In this document: one piece after another, positions 1 to 5,664 of the stretch
How the letters are laid out: each line of letters starts with the position of its first letter
Position numbering within the stretch: position 1 is the stretch's first letter
DNA from: Candidatus Geohydrothermomicrobium daggyaiense
GTDB lineage: Bacteria; Actinomycetota; Geothermincolia; Fen-727; JACVIW01
NCBI GenBank assembly: GCA_015711695.1
Contig: JACVIW010000108.1
Location: 1-7,686 of the forward strand
Direction of reading: 5' to 3'
DNA: 7,686 nt
Notes under the pieces: model-generated
The model's input: the letters and a program-made list of their open reading frames with translations, nothing else
Told to the model about the DNA's origin: nothing
The model's database searches: none
Made by a program: the position numbers and the translations under genes

Positions 1-240
1 CCGGAGGCGCTGGCGCTGTTCGACTTTCCAGAGCCAGGTCTGGTCAATGGCGTGCGGGAGAGCACGAATGTGCCCACGCAGGCTCTTTACATGATGAACA
101 GCCCCTTTGTGATTCAACAGGCGGAGGGGATGGCCCGGGCGCTGCTGGAGCGGTATGACAATCCCCGGCAGCGGCCCGGAGGTGCGGGAGATAGATGGTT
201 GAAGAGAGCTCGCTTCACACCGGAAGCCATGCCGATATAA
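1..240 (+). CDS. DUF1553 (PSD1) domain protein, C-terminal fragment
   Basis: The frame is open from the first base to a TAA at 238-240 (79 residues), so the 5' end lies outside the window. The phrases ALFDFPEPG, VPTQALYMMNSPFV and QQAEGMARALLERYDNPRQR match the C-terminal part of DUF1553/PSD1 proteins, large secreted proteins abundant in Planctomycetes and Verrucomicrobia, often beside DUF1501 proteins and thought to act in polysaccharide or sulfated glycan breakdown. From memory of the family, several dozen more residues should follow this motif. Here the match stops near residue 58 and is replaced by an unrelated Arg-rich tail. Bases 1 to about 180 are much richer in G+C than what follows. 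The end is therefore probably not native: a deletion, a transfer scar or a chimeric contig. Family identity is fairly sure; intactness is doubtful. Confidence 0.7.
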   Translation, partial: PEALALFDFPEPGLVNGVRESTNVPTQALYMMNSPFVIQQAEGMARALLERYDNPRQRPGGAGDRWLKRARFTPEAMPI

Positions 241-912
241 GGCTCCATTTATTTTTTACCCTGGCTCCACCGCTTCCCATATTCCCGCAGTGAAGAACGT
301 CGCCGTTTCAACAGTTTTGCTTCTCCATAGATCGGGTGTGGATTTTAAAATTCCTTGCAGGATGAGATCTGTTGCAGAAAGACACAATGAGAGTGGGCAT
401 GAGTAAGTTTTTTCTTAACCAGGCTAAAAGAAATCCGAGAATCTCAATGCATCGGGAGGGCGCATTATTACTATATGCACTTGCTGTTATAAATCTTTTA
501 AACGGTAGTACCCCAGAAAGGGAAAACTGAAAATAGAGGTTTTGCATATGTCGGAATTTCTTTCGCGTTTTCTGGCTGAACGGCAGTATTTGTTTAATAC
601 GGTGTAGATGGCTGTCGTATTTACAGTCTTTGCTATCTGGCAGAGCATGCGGATTTACATCAGAGCCCAGGAATTTACTTTCGCAAGTACCGGGTTTATA
701 GCTTTTGGAGATGCCGGGGTTGGTGATGGATAGTTGATGTTGTACCGGGTGTGGAAGACTCCGTACAGGTTATCCGGAGGTGGCTTTCACGATTGTGCCT
801 GAGAGAATAGAGGAAGCGGCTCTGACAGGCGCATAAGCAATAAACACATGCTGCCCGTTTTGCGAATTGAGCCCGGGTGAAGCGAGTCTGGCATACGATG
901 GCTTATAAGCTC

Positions 913-940
913 TTGACATTGTGGAATATATATATATATC
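913..940 (+). promoter_or_regulatory. Candidate sigma70-type promoter with AT-repeat spacer
   Basis: A perfect -35 hexamer TTGACA (913-918) is followed, 16 bases on, by TATATC (935-940) at the end of an alternating AT tract. It points toward the synthetase gene but lies about 240 bases upstream. The AT repeat makes a -10 match likely by chance, so support rests mainly on the perfect -35. Confidence 0.3.
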
Positions 941-1075
941 TGCTTTCCATCAAGAGAACTTTGCAGACTTCTTGATTCTCGCAATCAATCCCTGTAGTAA
1001 CTATGAGCTTAACGACGGTTTATCCAATCTAAAAATCACGCCAGCTTTTTCCATATGTGAGGTTATTGCAGTATT

Positions 1076-1084
1076 TGTTATACT
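1076..1084 (+). promoter_or_regulatory. Candidate extended -10 promoter for the acyl-CoA synthetase subunit gene
   Basis: TG (1076-1077), one base, then TATACT (1079-1084) is an extended -10 element. No good -35 lies 16-18 bases upstream, which extended -10 promoters tolerate. Transcription would start near 1091, leaving a leader of about 93 bases before the ATG at 1184. The same TGnTATACT pattern appears at 4830-4838 ahead of the cobO operon. Confidence 0.4.
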
Positions 1085-1183
1085 TTGCGCGGTTAGATGA
1101 AAAGACAAAAATCGGATTATGAAAGCGTCGATTGTGGCAATCTTATTAATGGCTGATATAAAGGTTTACATAAAGGGGATAAG

Positions 1184-2572
1184 ATGCGTGAACTTTTCTA
1201 TCCAGAAAGCGTAGCAGTGGTTGGCGCTTCCTCCGGCGAGAGGAATATGGGCAAGAATATCGTTGAGAATCTTTTGAACTGGGGATACAAAGGCAAGGTA
1301 TTTCCTGTTAATTCCCGGGGGGAAGATGTATTTGGATTGAGGGGTTATAAAAGCATTTTAGACATTGAAGAGAAGGTTGATCTTGCCGTTGCTTTTGTCC
1401 CGGCAAAAGTGGTCCCTGCGATAATGGACGATTGCGGTAAATGTGGCATTAAATGGATGGCAATACCTTCCGGCGGGTTCTCAGAATATGGGCCCGAGGG
1501 GGAAAAACTTACCCGCCTCGTGTGCGAAAAAGCGGAAAAGTATAATATCAGGTTTGTTGGTCCGAATGGTTTGACGATCATTAACACCGAAAACGGTCTT
1601 TGTCTCCCTTTCTTGACGCTTAAGAAGCGTGAGTATGGTCCCATTTCTATAATCTCTCAAAGCGGTGGTGTGGGTTTAAGCCTCATTATGTTTCTCGATA
1701 ACTGTAATCTGGGCTTCAGCAAGTTTATCTCGGTCGGCAACAAAGTCAACATGGATGAACTCGATTTTCTCGAGTACCTTTCGCAGGATGAGAGCACAAA
1801 GGTTATATGTATGTTTCTTGAAAGCGTAGTAAGAGGAAGGAGATTTTTTGAGGTCGCTTCCCAAATAAAAAAACCGGTGATTGTTTACAAGGCGAATGTT
1901 ACTGATTACGGCGCTAAAACTGCCGCGAGCCATACGGCCGCACTTGCAAATGATGATGAAATCCTTAACGGGGTTTTCAAACAAGCGGGTATCATAAGGG
2001 TTAGAACCATTAAAAATTTAATAGACATGGCAAGGGGCTTCGCTCTTCCTCCTATGCGTGGGAACAGGGTCGCGGTTATTTCTCAGGCAGGGGGATACAC
2101 AGTTCTCCTCGCGGATGAGGTATACAAGAAGGGGTTCGAGCTTCCAGAGTTTTCTCCATCAATGATACAGGGATTGAAATCTTATGTTAGGTCGGATGTG
2201 ATTCGACTTTCCAATCCACTTGACCTGGGTGATATACATTCGGCAGATGCTATTGTGTATGCGATGGATAGAGCCCTAGGAGAAGAGCAGATAGATGGCG
2301 CTGTTGTTGTGCTTCTAAGGAGAGCGGACGCAAGATATGTTGGTGCATATTCGGCGCTGTCGCGGGAGATATATTCCGATATTGGTACGATCATGGAGAG
2401 GCACGGCAAACCTATAGCGCTTTGCCTGCTTACCCAGTGTGACTACTTAAAGGATGTTCGTAGCAGGATTCCTTACCCCATATTCGATACTCCTGAAGAT
2501 GCTGTCGCAGTTCTTGCCGGGTTGAGGGATTTTTCAAGGCGACTTAAGGGAGGGAATGCTTCCATGCAATAA
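1184..2572 (+). CDS. ADP-forming acyl-CoA synthetase, alpha-type subunit (CoA-binding and ligase domains)
   Basis: The 462-residue product belongs to the NDP-forming acyl-CoA synthetase superfamily (acyl-CoA + ADP + Pi <-> acid + CoA + ATP). An N-terminal Rossmann CoA-binding domain spans about residues 5-135 (SVAVVGASS, KVFPVNSRG, GPNGL). A succinyl-CoA-ligase-like domain spans about 150-285, with ISQSGG at 157-162 and SHTAAL at 249-254; His250 is the expected phosphohistidine. A third domain (VAVISQAGG at 296-304, NPLDLGD at 344-350) runs to the end. There is no ATP-grasp (beta) domain, and the length equals that of separate alpha subunits in archaeal acetyl-CoA synthetases. No beta gene is nearby, so the partner must be elsewhere or the protein works differently. 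GPNGL replaces the commoner GPNCLG. ATG 1184 has AAAGGGG just upstream. The acyl substrate cannot be read from the sequence; branched or short acyl-CoA is suggested only by the mutase operon 2.6 kb downstream. Confidence 0.88.
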   Translation: MRELFYPESVAVVGASSGERNMGKNIVENLLNWGYKGKVFPVNSRGEDVFGLRGYKSILDIEEKVDLAVAFVPAKVVPAIMDDCGKCGIKWMAIPSGGFSEYGPEGEKLTRLVCEKAEKYNIRFVGPNGLTIINTENGLCLPFLTLKKREYGPISIISQSGGVGLSLIMFLDNCNLGFSKFISVGNKVNMDELDFLEYLSQDESTKVICMFLESVVRGRRFFEVASQIKKPVIVYKANVTDYGAKTAASHTAALANDDEILNGVFKQAGIIRVRTIKNLIDMARGFALPPMRGNRVAVISQAGGYTVLLADEVYKKGFELPEFSPSMIQGLKSYVRSDVIRLSNPLDLGDIHSADAIVYAMDRALGEEQIDGAVVVLLRRADARYVGAYSALSREIYSDIGTIMERHGKPIALCLLTQCDYLKDVRSRIPYPIFDTPEDAVAVLAGLRDFSRRLKGGNASMQ

Positions 2573-2638
2573 CGCGGCGCTGAATCCCTGTGCGAATTCG
2601 TAAATCTGACAGGAAAGACGCAAATTTTAAGCCGCGTT
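2571..2638 (+). terminator. Nested inverted repeat at the synthetase stop codon, possible terminator
   Basis: AACGCGGC (2571-2578, overlapping the TAA stop) is exactly complementary to GCCGCGTT (2631-2638). Inside the 52-base spacer, CCTGT (2587-2591) pairs with ACAGG (2609-2613), and this inner loop carries the palindrome CGAATTCG (2593-2600). Only three T residues follow the outer stem, so it is not a textbook intrinsic terminator. It may act as an mRNA 3'-end structure. Confidence 0.35.
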
Positions 2639-3434
2639 TATTGATCAACTCATCTGGAAAACCTTTTCTTTACTGATAATCGGGCATGGCAGTGCTGATA
2701 ACAGGGAAGAGGGATTATTAAAAATCCATCAATTTGTGCAAGGTCAGCATTTTTCGCGATCTCCGGGAAGCATGCATGCGTTCTTACATGGGTTTAATCA
2801 CGCGGCCGCCTGGGATCGCTTCTGGCATCGTCTTTTCTTTCCGCTTACGGAAAGGTAACAGCGCGGTTTCCCGGAAGACTTGCGTTTCTTTCCACCGCGC
2901 AGGAAAGTCTTATATTTTCGAACCTGCTGGCATTGATGAGGGGGAACACTCGCTGAAACGGAGAGATTTGTGGGCTACGGGATAAGCTTTGCTTTCCCCC
3001 TCGACTGGGAGGAAATGATTGCCGTGTTCTCCGGTGGCAGACCAGAGGGTACCTCGAGAAGTTTGAAGATTGTCGCAAGCATAAAAAGGAGAGAAGAAGT
3101 GGCGCTAAAGACGGGCGCCAAACATTAATTCAACCCTGTCAAGAACACGGGGCGCCAGGTTAACTGCGTTATTGCATCGGACAAGATTTCAAAGAAGGAC
3201 TCTCTTTTGGAAACCTGCATTTTCCACTAAAATTCGCTGTTGCGGATACATCGCGAGCAGGAACGGAAGAAGAATACATTGGAACCGTAGACCTGTCCAA
3301 TGTAGAAGCACAAATAATAATCGGTAGGTGGAGCACGCGGAGGCATGCGTTAATAAGCATCGAATTGAAGTAGTATCGCCTCTACTACGCGATCCGACCA
3401 TAAATAGCTAAATGGCTTTTTTCTTTTTTATTTT
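2573..3434. other. Gene-poor stretch of 862 bases, possible decayed gene
   Basis: No intact gene is recognisable. Short protein-like stretches occur in different plus-strand frames: 2734-2985 (83 codons, GTG start, containing VSFHRAGKSYIFEP), 3015-3128 (37 codons, ATG with GGAGG only 2 bases upstream), and an open frame of about 69 codons ending at TAG 3371-3373 that lacks an ATG, GTG or TTG start and contains EEEYIGTVDLSNVEAQIIIG. They may be remnants of one frame-shifted gene or chance. Several GGCGCC elements and a pyrimidine-rich tract (3417-3435) complete the region. Confidence 0.45.
3100..3120 (+). repeat. GC-rich hairpin (TGGCGC / GCGCCA)
   Basis: TGGCGC (3100-3105) pairs exactly with GCGCCA (3115-3120) around a 9-base loop. 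No T tract follows on the plus strand, so it is not a standard terminator. The sequence GGGCGCCA recurs at 3150-3157. Confidence 0.4.
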
Positions 3435-4550
3435 TCAGGGGAGAATAAAAACTGGGGTCCCCACGCTCACGGCGTTGAAAAGCTGCATTGCTGCCCACTC
3501 AGAAACTCTTATACATCCATGGGATACGGAGTAACCGAGTGACGCCTCGTCCGGAGTTGAGTGAATCCCTACGCCGTTACCGATTTCCATCCAGTAAGGT
3601 CCCAAGGGGTTTCCAGGTCCGGGAGGAATTGGTTTCTTGTCTTTTGCCCAATCTGATTTGGGAGGATACCATGTGGGGTTCTTCTCCTTTTTTATTATGT
3701 AGAATTTACCGGTTGGCGTTGGGTACTGGGGGCTTCCAACGGCAACTTTGAACTCATATAGCAGCTTCTCGCGGTGGTAAAGGTAGAGTTTGTGTTCGCC
3801 AAGTTTGACCACCACGATCTTGCCTATTTCATCTTCGGTGATTGAAGGAGTAATGCTTGAGGCTCTTATTTCCATGGTCCGTTCTTTTGTTGGCAGAACG
3901 CTTTTGGCGTCGTTTAACGTGCGTTCCTCATCGACTGTAAGTCCATAGCGAGACGGTCTTATGATCGGATAACCTCTGGAAATATCTATGCTCGCGCTCA
4001 CGGGCTTACGATTGAGGACGACGGCGATTTCATGAATTCTTCTGGCGAGCCTCTCTTCGTTGTAAACAAGAGACACCGGTATGTCCTTTTTTATTGGTTT
4101 TCTTAAAAATCTCCTCAGCATCCTCTCGAAAATGTTCCTATTTCTACCCGCCCAATATGCGTTTTCAATCATCTTATTCTCATTGACTGAAAGATGGATT
4201 TCCCTGGCAGTGATCTTGAATTTTCTTGAATCAAGTGTAAGCAAAAGAGGTTTTTTGAGATCCGCGGTCAGTTCTTTTCTTAAAAGCCTTCGCGCACTTT
4301 CCCTGTTTAGTCCGCCGACATCAATGCCGGCGATTTTGATTCCTTTTGAGATTGTTCCGACGGTGGCTATATCCTGGATCAGGAGTCCTGTAAAAATGGT
4401 TGAGAAGACTAACGCGAAAACCACGGCGCCGGAAACCAGAATAAGCTTGGGAAGGGCCGCATCTCGCAAATTCGTCCTTATCTTCTTTATTTTTCTACTG
4501 GTGTTTTCACTATTTATCTTGCTTTTCTTTAATTTTTTGTGAACACGCAA
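3435..4550 (-). CDS. Membrane-anchored L,D-transpeptidase (YkuD) with VanW/PG_binding_4-like N-domain
   Basis: The 371-residue product has a Lys/Arg-rich cytoplasmic tail (1-34) and one hydrophobic segment (about 35-59), giving a signal-anchor with the catalytic part outside. GIKIAGIDVGGLNRESARRLL (70-90) resembles the start of the peptidoglycan-binding (PG_binding_4/VanW-associated) domain. The YkuD domain covers about 244-370 and has the catalytic signature: His330, then SHGCIR at 343-348 with nucleophile Cys346 and Arg348. Such enzymes make 3-3 peptide cross-links in peptidoglycan or attach proteins to it. It is transcribed alone, opposite to its neighbours. The start is uncertain. TTG 4550 has an AAGGAAG sequence almost touching it. 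An in-frame TTG at 4469 has AAGGA at an ideal 5-base gap and would give 344 residues that still include the membrane segment. Family and catalytic residues are certain; the physiological role is inferred. Confidence 0.93.
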   Translation of the reverse strand: MRVHKKLKKSKINSENTSRKIKKIRTNLRDAALPKLILVSGAVVFALVFSTIFTGLLIQDIATVGTISKGIKIAGIDVGGLNRESARRLLRKELTADLKKPLLLTLDSRKFKITAREIHLSVNENKMIENAYWAGRNRNIFERMLRRFLRKPIKKDIPVSLVYNEERLARRIHEIAVVLNRKPVSASIDISRGYPIIRPSRYGLTVDEERTLNDAKSVLPTKERTMEIRASSITPSITEDEIGKIVVVKLGEHKLYLYHREKLLYEFKVAVGSPQYPTPTGKFYIIKKEKNPTWYPPKSDWAKDKKPIPPGPGNPLGPYWMEIGNGVGIHSTPDEASLGYSVSHGCIRVSEWAAMQLFNAVSVGTPVFILP

Positions 4551-4597
4551 CTTCCTTTTGCGGCTCCGTAGGTTTTGCTTTATTGTACCAGGAAAGG

Positions 4598-4626
4598 ATT
4601 ATGCGGAAGAAAATTCATTTTTTCAA
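4598..4626 (-). promoter_or_regulatory. Sigma70-type promoter for the L,D-transpeptidase gene
   Basis: On the minus strand TTGAAA (4626-4621) and CATAAT (4603-4598) are separated by exactly 17 bases, each hexamer one base from consensus. Transcription would start near 4591, about 40 bases before the TTG start at 4550. Position and spacing make this the best promoter in the window. Confidence 0.5.
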
Positions 4627-4662
4627 GGAGAAGCTTGAAGTTCTAACCTTTGGCGGTTTTAT

Positions 4663-4680
4663 CCGGTGCTATAGCACCGG
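4663..4680. repeat. Perfect 18-bp palindrome, candidate operator
   Basis: CCGGTGCTATAGCACCGG equals its own reverse complement over all 18 bases. It sits about 37 bases upstream of the -35 of the transpeptidase promoter and about 150 bases upstream of the candidate cobO promoter. That placement suits a binding site for a dimeric regulator. It has no T tract, so it is not a terminator. Confidence 0.45.
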
Positions 4681-4829
4681 GATTGATCACTTTACAACGA
4701 TTCTCTTTGTTTGATTGAAGCCTGTGTTTATAAGGGAGTTCGTCAGGGGTTTTCGTGATTCGGGTAAAGTGCGAAACACGTCTTTCAGGATAGAGAGATA
4801 AAGAGGTCGGATTATGTTAACCATGTTTC

Positions 4830-4838
4830 TGATATACT
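4830..4838 (+). promoter_or_regulatory. Candidate extended -10 promoter for the cobO-mutase operon
   Basis: TG (4830-4831), one base, then TATACT (4833-4838) is an extended -10 element; the -35 region is poor. Transcription would start near 4845, leaving a leader of about 295 bases before cobO, long enough for leader control. The core matches the element ahead of the synthetase gene (1076-1084). Confidence 0.4.
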
Positions 4839-5140
4839 CTTATAGATTTTTGAGACAAGCGACGCTTGAGATATTTTTGCAGATCGAGACAGGTGCTCCA
4901 AATTTAGAGTAATTCTTGTTTGGGATGGGTTTCTATAGTTATTTAGATAGAGAAACATTTTTATGTTTGCCAGTCCACATTTACCAGCAAAGGCTTACCG
5001 GTCGCCACTGGCCTGAGAACACAATCTTACTTGATGAGTACTACCCTGGCTACGGTACTGCTGGGTGGGTGAGGTATGGCAATTCTGAAGATCATCACTT
5101 AAGTCTTTTCAGTGAGAGATTATGCGGGGAGGGAATGCAG

Positions 5141-5662
5141 GTGAAAGAGGGGCTCGTACAGGTATACACGGGAGACGGCAAGGGTAAGACAACGGCTGCG
5201 CTCGGTCTTGCTCTCAGGGCGGCTGGAAGGGGTATGAAAGTCTTTATCGTTCAATTTCTAAAAGGAAGGCTCTATGGAGAAATTGAATCAGTGAAAAGGC
5301 TTTCTGACAGGATTGTTATAGTCCAGTCGGGGCTTGATAGTTTTGTCAAGAAAGGCGAGCCGACTGAGGAGGATATAAGGCTTGCCCGCAGGGGATTAAA
5401 TCTTGCGGCAAAAGCGATAAGCAGCGGAGAATACGATATCGTCATTCTTGATGAAATTAACGTGGCGGTCGAACTGGGAGTTTTATCCGTTGATGATGTC
5501 ATTCCGCTTATTGAAAATAAACCCGGGAATATAGAACTTATTCTTACAGGGAGATACGCCCCTGACGAGTTTCTCAAAAGAGCGGATCTCATAACCGAAA
5601 TGAGAAACATCAAGCATTACTATAATTCAGGCGTGAAAATGAGGGAGGGAATTGAATACTGA
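5141..5662 (+). CDS. cobO: Cob(I)yrinic acid a,c-diamide / cob(I)alamin adenosyltransferase (CobO/BtuR type)
   Basis: The 173-residue cytoplasmic enzyme transfers the adenosyl group of ATP to cob(I)alamin or its precursors, making adenosylcobalamin. From the chosen start, residues 5-18 (LVQVYTGDGKGKTT) carry the P-loop typical of this family. VQFLKG follows, then ILDEINVAVELG, LTGRYAP and a C-terminus (ADLITEMRNIKHYY to REGIEY) that closely follows E. coli BtuR. Length is normal. Start choice: GGAGG at 5128-5132 is 8 bases from GTG 5141 but only 2 from ATG 5135, so GTG is preferred; ATG would add two residues. The stop is 2 bases before the mutase ATG, so the genes are very likely co-transcribed and translationally coupled. 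Its neighbours explain its job: it supplies the cofactor for the B12-dependent mutase. Confidence 0.94.
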   Translation: MKEGLVQVYTGDGKGKTTAALGLALRAAGRGMKVFIVQFLKGRLYGEIESVKRLSDRIVIVQSGLDSFVKKGEPTEEDIRLARRGLNLAAKAISSGEYDIVILDEINVAVELGVLSVDDVIPLIENKPGNIELILTGRYAPDEFLKRADLITEMRNIKHYYNSGVKMREGIEY

Positions 5663-5664
5663 AA

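Larger units (their letters stand above)
241..1183. other. Gene-poor stretch of 943 bases
   Basis: I recognise no gene here on either strand. Minus-strand open frames at 308-547 and 787-984 give Ser/Arg/Leu-rich peptides without a recognisable motif or clear ribosome binding site. The only plus-strand item with a good site is a 19-codon ORF at 548-607 (AGAGG at 535-539, 8-base gap), followed in frame by a 41-codon ORF at 608-733. A 12-base direct repeat GCAGTATTTGTT occurs at 583-594 and 1068-1079. An alternating AT run lies at 926-939, and two candidate promoters face the synthetase gene. Confidence 0.6.
4551..5140. other. Divergent intergenic and leader region upstream of cobO
   Basis: This 590-base stretch separates the transpeptidase (-) from cobO (+). 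It holds the minus-strand promoter, a perfect 18-bp palindrome, and an extended -10 element facing cobO. From TTG 4916 to the cobO start the cobO frame stays open for 75 codons; the peptide contains ENTILLDEYYPGYGTAG and HHLSLFSER. It is either a gene remnant or chance. I do not treat it as part of CobO because the standard CobO N-terminus begins right after the GTG at 5141. No complete riboswitch could be recognised. Confidence 0.5.

Noticed and set aside
308..547. 79-codon minus-strand ORF in the gene-poor region
   Set aside because: No ribosome binding site, no recognisable motif, and a composition typical of chance translation.
2926..2985. TGATGAG ... GAAAC, recalling a hammerhead ribozyme core
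   Set aside because: The first core base is wrong, the stem II strands do not pair properly, and no matching cleavage arm was found.
3400..3435. T-rich tract as an intrinsic terminator
   Set aside because: The long T-run on the plus strand follows only a 3-bp stem (AGC/GCT). A 6-bp hairpin (GTAGTA 3370-3375 / TACTAC 3383-3388) lies too far upstream. The tract is on the wrong strand for the transpeptidase gene.
4081..4542. 153-codon plus-strand ORF opposite the transpeptidase gene
   Set aside because: It lies wholly antisense to a gene with clear catalytic motifs; its hydrophobic look is the mirror of Lys-rich codons.
5010..5060. CTGAGA followed by ACTTGATGAG, recalling a TPP riboswitch
   Set aside because: The conserved CCTGATCTGG block and the flanking stems are absent, and the neighbouring genes have nothing to do with thiamine.
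4890..5080. Possible adenosylcobalamin riboswitch ahead of cobO
   Set aside because: AGGTGC (4890s) and CGCCACTG (about 5003) recall riboswitch words and the context fits, but the B12 box and the GGTG-AATCC core are not there. A covariance-model search would settle it.
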